Positions 1 through 20,353 of a stretch of 64,000 nucleotides of DNA are shown here, piece after piece. The translations under genes were made by a program, and so were the position numbers. Source of the DNA: Daphnia pulex. Its lineage: Eukaryota; Arthropoda; Branchiopoda; Diplostraca; Daphniidae. The stretch is taken from NCBI RefSeq assembly GCF_021134715.1, contig NC_060018.1:8635501-8699500 (forward strand), read 5' to 3'. Positions within the stretch are counted from its first letter, which is position 1. Each line of letters starts with the position of its first letter. The notes beneath the pieces are model-generated. The model saw only the letters and a program-made list of their open reading frames with translations, was not told the DNA's origin and ran no database searches.

Positions 1-165
1 TGTAATACTCTGTCCCAAGTTCACCTTCAAAAGGCTAATGTAGAATTCAAGAAGCATGCACAGCTTTTGAATGAAGTAAAAAAGGACTTGGAGAATATCT
101 TCAAGAGAATCAAAATCATGAAAGCCAAAGCAGCATCTCAATACCCACATCAATTTGAAGGCTAG
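1..165 (+). CDS. KXD1: KxDL motif protein KXD1-like, last exon (5' part outside window)
   Basis: An open frame from base 1 ends at TAG 163-165 and gives 54 residues of the C-terminal end of a helical protein. The stretch EVKKDLENIFKRIK carries the K-x-D-L signature and is followed by a basic helix and a short tail (QYPHQFEG). This fits KXD1, a small coiled-coil subunit shared by BORC and BLOC-1-like complexes, which position lysosomes through kinesin and Arl8. The family is only about 120-180 residues long, so roughly the last third is here. The upstream exons, including the start, lie before the window. It runs in the same direction as GAK, whose first exon starts about 1.1 kb downstream. 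Identification rests on motif and length only. Confidence 0.7.
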   Translation, partial: CNTLSQVHLQKANVEFKKHAQLLNEVKKDLENIFKRIKIMKAKAASQYPHQFEG

Positions 166-360
166 TTCATACTGCATACATACATTTTTTAATTATTTTT
201 TTTTAAGCTTATCCAAAATAATTGTTTTGATAAACAGATGCTGTAAGTAAAATTCAAACACCCATAGCAGAGGAGGATGAAAAAACAAAGGATGTATAAT
301 CTACACTACTTGAAAATGGCTTGCACTCATGATTTTGTGTTTAAATGTTAGAAATATAAT

Positions 361-9840
<9,480 letters not shown>

Positions 9841-10990
9841 CAGATACATTCCTCCATTCTTCATAGTTTACGAGCGTTGATTGTTCTATTTACGTGTTTA
9901 TAATTGTCTAGCATTGGGTTAACTCATACGAAACGCCCATGATCTAGTCGTAACTCGGAATCGATGTCTCTCCCTACCGTCCCAAGATTTCCTTTCAAAT
10001 TCAGCTACAATAGCTTACATCACGTTTTTAGAACTTTTCCTCAGCCGCTTTTCTTCTTTCTTTTCCTTCTCCGTGATTTTAATTGTTCTCTTTCTGTTTC
10101 TTCTACGGAGAAGTCGTCTCGTTTTCTCTAACGAAGGCGGTAATCTCCGCCCGGCTTAAGTTTAATAGCTACCGGTTTTCAAGAAGTAATACACGTGTCT
10201 GCATCATTATTAATGATTCTTAAAAGAAGCGTTAAAGATTCGGTTAAATTCAGTTAATTTAAAAATAGTATTAAAATAATTATTGTTCGGTGCTACAGAA
10301 AGTTCAGATGCAAGATGTAGCCACGTTGAGTTTTATTGCAGAAAAACAGTGACTTCTCACAAACCAATTGTTGGAATTTGCGATATAAATAACTTTATTC
10401 TTTCTCGTCACTGATTCTTCGTCACAGACACCTCTTATAACAAGTCCGTCCGCTCGATAATATAGATACGCATACAATTAACGGCACACAACTGTGGCGA
10501 CATTTGGAGGTGTCGTAACTCGTAAAAGGGCCGACCCAAAAATATTCCTGTCCCAAAACAATCAAAAATCAACGATATGCGCAAGGAGGCAATTTTTTGG
10601 GAGAAGCTCCGTATTTTCTATTCCGTATCCGAAAAGCAAGGTGTTTAATTGACAAAAAAACAATTCAATTATTTATAAGTAGAAACAGGGTAGTATCGCT
10701 GTATCTGTAGTGCCTGGCCACCCCTGGCCACCCCTGGGCCCTGGCCCTGCTGGGCCCTGGCATGCCCCTGCCCCCTGGTTCCTCACTGCAGATTTAGGTA
10801 GCTGTTTAGTAGTCACCTTCACCTTTCATGAGATGAATACATCAAAACATAAAAAAATACAGTACAATTTGCATTCGTCGTCTATTTTTATTTCTTGTGT
10901 ATGTTACTGCGAAGGCGTCCTGAGCTCTGTTTAAAAACGATTTGAACGACAACTAATTCAACGGATATAAGAAATTACTTTGCTGTGAAA
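9841..10990. other. GAK 3' flank and spacer before SPF45
   Basis: No intact gene. Contains AT-rich 3' flank, decayed GAK pieces at 10429-10590 (listed separately) and a short GC-rich simple stretch at about 10711-10785 built from repeats of CCTGGCC/CCCTGG. The bases just before 10991 should hold the SPF45 5'UTR and promoter. Confidence 0.6.
10429..10590 (+). pseudogene. GAK: Decayed GAK fragments
   Basis: 10429-10450 resembles the 3' end of GAK intron 10 (CTCTTATAACAAGTCCGT). It is followed by a degraded copy of the start of exon 11 (ACACAACTGTGGCGACATT, then GGTGTCGTA and AGGGC-GACC at 10506-10535). At 10548-10588 comes a degraded copy of exon 15 sequence around 9345-9375 (TCCCAAAACAATCAA... 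ATATGCGCAAGGA). Intron sequence is retained, so this came from genomic DNA and not from a retroposed mRNA. The exon 11 copy continues past the junction of the recent tandem duplication, so it derives from a full-length gene and is older. Confidence 0.6.
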
Positions 10991-12494
10991 ATGTCTCTTT
11001 ACGATGATATCGACGAAAATAAAGCTAAATCTGTCACCGGATGGTCGTCAGGAATCAAGCTTTTACATTCGCAGATGCACTTAAAGAAAGCTATGATTAC
11101 ACAGGTATCCTACAATTTACATTTCATTTGTTACTCATAGATTATGAAGAAAGATTTGTTTTTCCTAGCCAAAACGTGAAGGTATCCGAAGAGCTATCCA
11201 TCCTGTAATACCACCCTGCCTCACAGCTACTGAATCACAGATAAAAACTGAACCTGAAATGACCAAAAATCTGATTCATCAGACACCCCAACTCTTGACA
11301 ACTATTGTTCCTAAACAAGAGAGATCCTCACTCTTTGCTGAATTGGAATGGGACCCAAATCTAGAGTATGATCCACTGCATCCTACTGACTATGACAAAA
11401 TCATTAGGGGTACACAGCACCTTTTATAGAAAATGAAAAATCTGAATACAATAATTTTTGTTTTTTTTTTTGTTTTTTGTTTAGAGAGAAAGGAACGACG
11501 AGGGATTGAAATTGAAATAGAAGAAGCTGAAAAGAAAAGGAAGCCTAGGGATGATCGAGATATTAAAACCAGAGACAGGTATATAATGGGACTGGGAGCT
11601 GCCTAATAAATATGGTGATGATAGAAACTGATTACATAACCATTTCATGTTTTAGGTCCTCATCTGCTGTAGGATCAGGTTTTGCTGGACGTTTACATGA
11701 TGAGGAAGAGGAACCAATGGTGAAGAAGTCCTCTACTTCTGGTGGAGTTGCCATTGCCCCACCTCCATCATTACAAGACAACTCATCGCCATCTCATCCT
11801 TCTCTCTCCTCTACTGGAAGTGGGGTTGGAGCTCTTGGTGTTGCTGCTAAGATCATGGCAAAATATGGATTCAAAGAAGGTCAGGGACTTGGACGACAAC
11901 AGCAAGGTATTGCAGCTGCCTTACAAGTGGAAAAAACAAGCAAGCGAGGTGGACGTATTATCAATGAAAAAGAAATTATGCCTCCTCCGCCACCTGTTGT
12001 GTCGCCAACAGCTGCTCCCAAAGCGGAATTAACGATTGCTGATATCATGAAGAATCCTTCAAAAGTGATTTATCTGAGGGTAATGTCATAGGTCAATCAT
12101 TTTCACGGTCCTCATTTCAAATTCTGTTGTTTGTTTGTTTCCCCTTTCATTAGAATATGGTTGGCCCTGGTGAAGTGGATTCTGATTTGGAACCCGAAGT
12201 ACGCGAGGAATGTCAGACAAAATACGGGGATGTGAATAAAGTTGTTATTTTCGAGGTACCTAACGCCGAGGAAGAGGAAGCTGTACGGATTTTTGTTGAA
12301 TTTAAACGAATGGAAGCTGCCATCAAAGGTAATTAACTACAGTTGAACAATAACACAGGTCTGTTAAAAATTGTTAACTGTCGTTTCTTTTTGTAGCCGT
12401 AATTGATCTCAACGGCCGATTCTTTGCTGGTCGGCAGGTGAAAGCCGGATTCTATGATGTGGAAAGATTTCTCAAGATGGAGCTGAATGATTGA
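10991..12494 (+). CDS. RBM17: Splicing factor 45 (RBM17/SPF45)
   Basis: Six exons: 10991-11104, 11169-11409, 11485-11578, 11656-12079, 12154-12328, 12397-12494 (1146 nt, 381 residues, near the usual about 400). The start MSLYDDI and the early stretch HSQMHLKKA match the conserved SPF45 N-terminus. Around residues 205-245 is a G-patch (IMAKYGFKEGQGLGRQQQG). The C-terminal about 100 residues form a U2AF-homology RRM containing NGRFFAGRQVKAGFYD, the variant RNP segment with the R-x-F loop that binds ULM tryptophan motifs of SF1, U2AF65 and SF3B1. The protein acts in the nucleus in 3' splice-site choice and second-step splicing. A Pro/Ser-rich low-complexity linker precedes and follows the G-patch. 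No disabling changes seen. Confidence 0.93.
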
Positions 12495-14405
12495 ACACGT
12501 ATTGAAAAATAAATTTTACGAATCGAAAGTAATTGAATTTAATTACATGGTATGGCGTTGTTCCCAAAAGTTGGAAGCATTTGACCTTTAGGACGAAAAA
12601 CCTTTCTCTCGTTCTAGGAAATAAGATTGATTCCTTAAAAGGGATGAAGAGAGATGAATTTAAACTACTACGAAGCAAAACAAATTCTAACTTCACAAGC
12701 TAGCGTGTCCTCGCAATATCACACCAGAACAAATAATTGAATTGCACAAAAATGTGTTGATCAAGCAAGGTTCTACATTCAAAGTGTAAAATAGATTTAC
12801 TTTACTTTGATTTTCACGACTACATTCATTTTTCATCAAAAGGTAGATTCTACTTTTTAAAATTTGAGTTGTCAAGCGTAGCTGCAAATCAGTAATAGAC
12901 TTCTAGTGGATGCTTAGAATTTAGTAATAAAAAAAGTATAGATTTGAATTCGGAAACTTGGCGGTAGGTTTCCATATATATATCCCGTTTCCAAATCATA
13001 AAAAATTTCATGAAAATTGGTTCTTTTCTTAAGTGTTTTTTAAGTGACATTCAGTAGGTTAAACCACTTTCATATAAAAATGAGGTTAATATTTTATAGG
13101 GGACGATCTATCGACGTTAACGTATTTTTTAAATAGTATAATCCGGTTTCCAAGAACCATGAGTATATGTAGTTCTTCGAAATAGCTACGCAAAGTGGGA
13201 ACCTCTTCTTGCCTCAAAATTCCTATGATATCATAATGTTGAAAGAATTCTTCGTGAATCGTTCATGTCTCAACATGATCGAGAACAAGGTCAGCTGTCA
13301 TTGCCATTATTATTGACCTCATATTTTGACATTTAATATAGCTCAAATGCTCAATAACGTACGTGCTTATAAAGCATAGCATTTCAGTAAATACGGCCTG
13401 TTATGCATTATTTTTCGTGACCGTGTGCTGTATAATAAATTCGAAAGCGTCACCGCCTGTTTTAAAGATATGTTAGTATGTTGCAATGTGTTGTGGTTCA
13501 TGAGCCGCAGGATTACAAAAAAAAATAAAAAAAAATAAATGTCATCATATCATAAAATGGGTAGATAACTTTTTCTTGAAGAGGGTGAGGGTGAGTACAT
13601 GTTTTTAGTGGGGTAAAATGTCCGGAGTTCAAGGATAAACTGGTTCGAGGCAGTTCAATGATCCTATAGGAATAGAATAGGACACATCAACGTCTCTGGA
13701 GGCAAGTTCCGCAAATTCTTTTCAAACCTCCCACCACAAGTCGCCAGTCTGATTCGAACCATCAAGAAGGAAGAACTTCACAACTGACGCTCACCTAACG
13801 ACATTTTCACGGTCACACTCTTACTATATACTAGGTATTGGTGTTCAAATGTTCTTATTTTACTTTTGTTCAGTTTGCAAAAAAAAAGGAATTTGGCCGA
13901 TTGAAATCATTGCTTAATGATGTCTACGTTAATAATCAACTAGACATCTTATGATCAATCTCCAAATTTCAAGAAGATACGTCAATTAGGCTCTGCGTTA
14001 TTCGAGGTCAAAGATAATTTCGTCACTTGAGAGTCTACTTGTTTCTTGCCTGCTGTAATGTCCGTCAAACAATTGGGTCATGTCCATGTGGTACAAAGTA
14101 TTTTTTTTTTTTTTAACCGGGAAACATAATTGTCGTGTGCATTTGCTGACACTAGTACATTAGAGACGGTCATCGCATCGAGAAGCACCATTCTTTGTCC
14201 ATTAACGCAGTTCCCCCGTTATTGGATGCCAGACTATTTAATCGATAGAGTTAATTGAAAAGCGCTTTCAGTCAATGCTGAGGCTATTTATCTGCCAGCC
14301 AGTTCTTATTCGGACCTAAAATGTTTCTATTAGATCTGAGCCAGCCAGTTGAAGCCAAGAACGTGAGGGGTGGAAGGAAACGCGAGAGGGTTTGATTGAA
14401 AGTTG
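12495..14405. other. Intergenic, no gene recognised
   Basis: About 1.9 kb of AT-rich spacer. It contains an A-run near 13517, a T-run at 14101-14114 and a short stretch at about 13660-13790 that reads as a broken coding-like fragment on the plus strand (GKFRKFFSNLPPQVASLI), perhaps transposon debris. I cannot assign anything else. Confidence 0.4.
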
Positions 14406-15090
14406 ATGGGGGTATGTTGTACGTCGGTTGTAGCTGCAGCTACAGTTCATACCAGAGGTAATAGCTGAAGGTTGAATTTTCTTCTTGTTCTTAACCTTTT
14501 TATTTCTCATTTTAAATTGACAATTTTCATATGCAAAACAGCACGTCGAAGCCGAGCTTTGAGTCAAGTGACGAAAAAACGTCCCAACGCTTCGTCCGGT
14601 CTAATAGCTGTAGCCGGATCATCAAATCAACAACAGCAACAATACCAGATCAGTGGTCCCGCCCCTTCTCAACAGCCCCACAGGTTTCTATAGCTATTTC
14701 ACTAACCAGTTGTGCCCATGATGTAATTTTAAGAGGGGCGTTATGCTTTTTTCTCGTCCCTTTTTTCTACATAATAACTTAGAGGGCAATGCTCTCTACA
14801 AAAATGTGATATAACTTGAATAAAATTAAGTAAATGTTGACATCTACAGGTTATTCCGCCATCGATGGCGACGCATATTGCGATTTTCGGCTGTTGCCCC
14901 GAATCAACCAGCGGTTTTCCGCAGAAAATTGATTCCAGAGGATATCAACTTTGGCCGTGATTGTAAAAAAAATTATCCATTTTTTTATCTATTACGATTA
15001 AACAAATATTTTAATTAATTTTCAGTTTATCAACTGCCACAGCCGCTGCCTTCGCCGGATCGATACTACTTCAGCTCTAAGCCAAGTTAG
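14406..15090 (+). CDS. Small four-exon gene, unrecognised 123-aa basic Gln/Pro-rich protein
   Basis: Exons 14406-14457, 14542-14683, 14850-14962 and 15026-15090 join in phase (52+142+113+65 = 372 nt) and end at TAG. Each junction has GT and AG, and the reading frame is the only one open across all exons. The product starts MGVCCTSVVAAA, has a dibasic stretch (RARRSR), a glutamine run (NQQQQQYQ), an Arg-rich segment (FRHRWRRILRF) and a proline/tyrosine tail (PLPSPDRYYFSSKPS). There is no recognised domain and no membrane segment. The first exon is the weakest part; another upstream start is possible. It ends about 750 bp before the mucolipin start on the same strand, so it might instead be an alternative leader or a separate short transcript. 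I do not assign a function. Confidence 0.5.
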
Positions 15091-15844
15091 TGTTTTTCTA
15101 CTTTTCCCGGCGTTTTTCAGCCGCATAGTACGAAATTAATTATTTTATTTTCTTTCTTAAGTAGTCTACCACATTAGATAATTAAAATAGCTCCAGTTGA
15201 TCAACCATATCTTTGATAGACGCAGACGAGATAACTTACTGATTTAAAAATAAGCGATTAGGGTCCAAGTAGACCTAAGTTCAGTATTTTACCAGACCAA
15301 CAGATTATTTTGTCGATCTTGCGAGAAGAGTAATAGAATATTTTTCAAAATTATTAAAAAGACCAGAAGAAATTTTTCTAATTCTACGAGAGTTTAAATT
15401 TCGAAATTCGGCACCGTTGTGGGAAATGGGACCAAAAGTCTCGACTTTCGTTTGTGGAAAATCTAGTGACCCATATTTATTTAAAGGATGATACTGAGAC
15501 TATTTTTTGCCCTGTAAAAAGTTGCTAAAAAATAGTTTTGAAGATTTGCCATATGTGCTTTTCAAGGATTTCGGATTTCTCAAGTTTACAAGTTTCGAAT
15601 GACCATAGGAATAGCTGTTACCAAAAAACGCCTATTGGATTCTTTAGATGCACATAGTAAACAATTGATTAGCAGACAAAGACAAGAACACAGCTTGTCC
15701 AGGAAGAAAGGAGAAATTCTTCAGGGAAAGTCAAAACAAGTGTTCTGTTCCACTTTGATGGATTCAAAAATGAGATGATCAGTGTAGGAGTAAATTTATG
15801 TATTTTCGACTAGCGACAATTGTAAACAGTACTGTGTAAATAGT
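15091..15844. promoter_or_regulatory. Spacer upstream of mucolipin
   Basis: About 750 bp of AT-rich sequence with no gene seen. It presumably holds the mucolipin promoter and 5'UTR. No clear TATA or initiator element stands out. Confidence 0.35.
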
Positions 15845-18524
15845 ATGGCCACACTTGTTGCTTCAGCTTCCGCTGTATCAAGTCATGCTTCTGTTCAACC
15901 AGAAGAAAACAATGTATATAATGATTCTCTGTCTTTCTCGAATAATCAAGTTATTGGGAAAAGAAGAGTCAGCCAAGATCTAAAAGGCATTTCCACTACC
16001 AATTCCACTACTGTTGTTTCTTCACCCTCTCAAAGCTTCCCAGTGTTAGGTAATGAAGTTGGTGAATGGGTTTCTAATCAGAATCAATTAGTTTTCGAAT
16101 ATAATGGTTGGTGTGCCATGCATAAATTAAATCTCAGATAGATTATTTAGTTCAATGTGTTCCATATCTCTTTTAGGTGAAATGTTTACAGCAACGAGCA
16201 CAAACAGCACAGCTGAGTATGGGGTGACAATGGATTCCCCTTTGTTTGCTCAAAGACACTCTCCAGCAGAGGAGAGACTGAAGCGCAGGTTGAGGTTCTT
16301 TTTTCTCAATCCAGTGCAAAAATGGGCTGCCACCAGAAGGTTTCCATTCAAATTGTTCACTCAAATTATCAAGATTATCTTTGTTACTGTGCAGGTAAAC
16401 TCAAAATGTTGTAATCCCAATAAGATAAGGCTTTAATCAGTTTTCTCTGTTTTTCTAGTTGTGTTTATTTGCATCTTTTCGCGATAGTCATGTCTTTTAT
16501 GCCAGAAACACAGAGGTAGTGTTTTCACATTTATTCTTGCAAGAGTGGGATGTGACAAGAGAAGCACCTCCTTATCCTCCTGCTGCTGGACCATTAGCAG
16601 TGTATTCTAAAAAACAATTTCACGAGTACTTGGACTTTGCAATAGAAAATGTGAGTTTGATATCAAACACAAATGTATTGATTTTATTATAACATTTCTT
16701 TTTAATTTTTTTTTAAGTATATTAATTTGGAAACCAGTTCAATGGGGGCATATTTTCACCTTAAAAATTCCAAAGGTTCTTGGATAACCTACTGTCAAAC
16801 AGATTACATCCGCAGCCAGTTTGAGCCAAACAGCAATGAGTTCAAATTTGATAGTAACACAAATCAAGGTGCAATTTAAATATTATTTTTTCGTGAAATT
16901 TTCCGTAATATCTTCTCGTCGTTACAGAATGCGTGGAAATACCAATTGATGCAGATGTGTCGGCTTTTAAAAGCGAAGATTTCCTTCGAGAAAAAAATAT
17001 TACCGTTAGCGGTCTTTCGTTGGTGGAAGCTACTTTGATGTTCTCTATTAAAGCAATTCACTTCAAACCTAATGGGCCGCTCAATGGTCCTGATTGTTAC
17101 TCTTTCGATCTTGGGCTCGTGTTCAACAACCAAGGGGAAGACGGCCAGTTGTTGGTCAGTCTATCGACTTTAGCTAAACATCTTGACTGCCACGGAAAAG
17201 TAAACCCTCCTGTATCTGATGGACCTTCCAAGTCCTTCCGCAGTACCGTCAATATCTTGGTCATCCTCATTTGCGGTTTCTCCTTCTTCCTTTGTGCTAG
17301 AGCAGTTATAAAAGCCCAATTATTGAAATGGGTAATTATATTTCGTTTAATATTTTTAATTTGAACTTGTAATAATATTATTTGTTCGTTAGGAAACGAG
17401 TGATTTTTTTCAGCGCCATTTTAATCGTCGCATGAGCAAGCATGATCGACTTGAGTTTCTTAACTTGTGGTATGTCCTAATTATCATCGATGACGTCTTG
17501 TTGGTTGGCGGGTCGATCATCAAAGAACTTATGGAAAACCAGGTAATAAGAGAATTAGTTTCGCCATTTTCTTCGAAATATTCTTGATTCCTTTTTATCG
17601 CAAATGCAGCACATAGATTCGGACATGTGGGATGTATGCAGCGTCTTACTGGGGACAGGCAACCTGTTTGTCTGGTTTGGAGTTTTACGCTATTTGGGTT
17701 TCTTCCGAACTTATAACATGTTGATCGTGACGCTGAAGAAAGCCTTCCCTTCTGTACTCCGGTTTCTACTTTGCGCAATGTTGATCTATGCTGGATTCAC
17801 TTTTTGTGGATGGCTCATTTTTGGTCCATATCATTTCAAGGTTATTATTCCTGTTCCTTTTTTCTTTCTAATGTTGACGCAGTGAGTTTTTGCATTATTT
17901 AACCGTTTTGTTCATTTGCCATAGTTTCAAACGATATCGTCCACATCTGAATGTCTGTTTTCGTTGGTCAACGGCGATGACATGTTCGCTACGTTTGCTG
18001 GCATGTCTGAAAGGTCGGCGTTAGTCTGGTGGTTCTCAAGACTCTACCTTTATTCTTTCATTTCACTCTTCATTTACGTGGTGCTCTCGCTCTTCATCGC
18101 TCTCATAATGGATACTTATGAAACCATCAAGGTACTACGAAAGTTTTTTTTTTATCTTTAATAATTTTCCGTATAGCCATACTGATCGAGCTAGAGAAAG
18201 CTGGAATCATGTAATGCCTACTAACTTAGAATCCGTATGATCTAATCTCTTGTTTCTTTTAAGTCTAATCCATTTATGACCACACGTACTATCTCGTTAA
18301 TACCTTGTATTTTGCAGATGTATTACACCGACGGTTTTCCGAAATCGGACCTTCGCCAGTTTATCGCTAACGACGATTGCGTCGATACCATCCCGGTCTA
18401 CGAGTCGCAATCCTGTTTTCCTCAACTTTGGTCACTGTTGACTCGCCGACGACCTGGCTACGAGGTCATTGACGACGGTCGAAAAGACGAGGAGGCGGAG
18501 GAGCGGCAACCTATTTTAGCATGA
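15845..18524 (+). CDS. Trpml: Mucolipin (TRPML) cation channel
   Basis: Nine exons: 15845-16106, 16177-16394, 16459-16650, 16718-16868, 16928-17331, 17393-17542, 17610-17840, 17925-18131, 18318-18524 (2022 nt, 673 residues; family about 550-650). After a Ser-rich N-terminal extension comes the conserved [17 protein letters not shown] with a basic PI(3,5)P2-binding patch, then TM1, the lumenal/polycystin-mucolipin domain (residues about 190-340), and TM2-TM6. The pore loop [11 protein letters not shown] carries the NGDD selectivity filter typical of TRPML. The C-terminus ends EERQPILA, an acidic hydrophobic-pair tail of the kind used for lysosomal sorting. The channel releases Ca2+, Fe2+ and Zn2+ from late endosomes and lysosomes. 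No frameshift or missing pore residue seen. Confidence 0.94.
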
Positions 18525-19047
18525 GATCATTTGTAATTTTGATACATAAAATTGGTGAATTTTCTCGAGGGGTTACGAGAAAAGAAATCGGCGGAAACGA
18601 GAGATTAAAGTCTATTAAAAAAACGCATCCACAAAACGAAAAATTCTAATTCAAATTTCTTTTCTTTTTTTTTTTTTCTCCCGGGGACCAATGATTGAAA
18701 GCCGTATGACAAGCATGATTCTATATACAATTTGCATTTATGTTTTGGCTATCTTTGTTTTTTCCGTCTCGTTCACAACGGAGTGTTTCTATGCTTTTAG
18801 CGAAAGAAAAAGGTGTTGAGAGAAACCACATGTATATTTCATCTTAAAAGAGTTCGAATAAGAATTGTGTTTACACAAGCATAGTAGCGTCTAATGGCAA
18901 CATAGAAAAAGACAATACGCGAGAGTAGGATTCAGATGAAAAATGTTTGCTGAGCGAAATCCACCCAAGCGACGAAGCTGAGAGCGAAAGTGGAAAAAAG
19001 AAAACAAAATTACATTTGCCGAGTGCCGCCACATAAATAAAACAACG
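18525..19047 (+). other. Mucolipin 3' flank / probable 3'UTR
   Basis: AT-rich, with a T-run near 18664 and an AATAAA at about 19035-19040 that could end the mucolipin transcript. No other gene seen. Confidence 0.4.
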
Positions 19048-19386
19048 TCAGTTGAATGAGCTGCTTCGGTACATCCCTATCTGTGTTTGAAGTCGAGTAA
19101 ATCGTCTCCAACCCGGAACAATAGTTGAAAGTTTTTCTGTTTTCGTCGTATCATTCCCAGCTGCAGCATAGTCACATGCTTGGGTCTTGATCAACGGTAG
19201 GTAGCGTCCGTATTCTCCAGCCGACGTCGCATAACGTAATGGCTCACATTTCCACTCTTCGTGCAGAGTCGACGTTTTCTCACTGGTTGTGATTCGTATT
19301 CCTTGATCCGTCAGTTGCATAGCTAATGGACGGTTAGGAATTAAAAGTTGAGGTTTACTATCGGCGTTCGATTCGTTGGTCTCCAT
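19048..19386 (-). CDS. Putative unrecognised ORF, 112 aa
   Basis: An ATG-initiated minus-strand frame of 112 residues (METNESNADSKPQLL... to IGMYRSSSFN) lies between mucolipin and TBC1D30. Composition is balanced and not low-complexity, unlike most shadow frames here, and it lies in a moderately GC-rich stretch. A second frame covers 19341-19637 and overlaps its start, so a spliced upstream exon is possible, but I found no convincing donor/acceptor pair. No domain is recognised. It may be a small lineage-specific gene, an upstream antisense transcript of the TBC1D30 promoter, or chance. Confidence 0.3.
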   Translation of the reverse strand: METNESNADSKPQLLIPNRPLAMQLTDQGIRITTSEKTSTLHEEWKCEPLRYATSAGEYGRYLPLIKTQACDYAAAGNDTTKTEKLSTIVPGWRRFTRLQTQIGMYRSSSFN

Positions 19387-20353
19387 TCTTTGTCAAGGCT
19401 GTGCGGGTCTGTAGCGATCCAACAACTTTGGAGGTCGACGTGCGTTGTCATGGAGTCGCCGTATTTCGTGTTGGCGTTGTCCTTGGTAACTGATACACAC
19501 AGAGCACGGCACCTGATTTCCGATTCAGTCCAACGGTGGCGTGGGTCAGGCTTTTTTTTTCCCGTTGGGATGTTGACTGGCTTAGCCAATGAGTTGATGA
19601 GAAAAAACAAAAAGGGAAACCGAACGACAACTAACAACCGTCGTAGCGTGCGGGGTTGACGGCTGAAACTGTATACACTCGCTGGCCATTCTACGTTTTC
19701 ATATCTCTCCCCCGACGTCCTTTCTCTGCTGCTCTCCCCTGTGTGTGCTGTGTGTGCGCTCTGTGTGTAAAGTGTAAAAGAAAGTAAGGGAGCGTATCCG
19801 TGTGTGTCAGTTCCTCCCCTTAATCAGATGCAGCGCTCAAACAAAACAGTCCAACTATACGAGATAAGCGAACCGCATCGTCACCGGGGCCCAAGCGTCG
19901 ACTTCACAGCAGTGCTGCAGCACAGCACACACATCGTTCTCGCTTTTTATCGTTGAGCCGCAAGCGGAATGTGAGGTGACCCATTCTCGGGTTTTTATTT
20001 TTTGCAATCATCTAGTTTTCTTTTGATTCTGTGGATGCGTGCGTTCGCTTCGTTCCAGCGTTCGAAATCGGCTCTAAACAACAACAAAAAAACACACACA
20101 TATTCGAATTTCACGTCGTCGAGTTGAAGAACCAACACAACTTGTCAACTTCTCTTTGCGGTGCTACATGGCAGTGACAAAACACCTACTGTTTTCGTTC
20201 TTTATATAACGTGACCAAGTGTTTGTCTGTTGGCCACCAAAGTTGCAGTAAAAGGACCGGCTTCGGGCAAGCCAGAAATCCAGGTGTGCGACCGACGTGT
20301 GGTATTACTAGTGTATCTGCAAGTGCGTCACTCTGCCTCATCCCGCCATCGCC
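19387..20353 (+). promoter_or_regulatory. Upstream/promoter region of TBC1D30-like gene
   Basis: Relatively GC-rich region before the TBC1D30 start, with CT-rich and TGTGTG-rich simple sequence at about 19730-19810. Transcription start not determinable; TATATAA occurs at 20203-20209, and the ATG used is at 20354. Confidence 0.35.
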
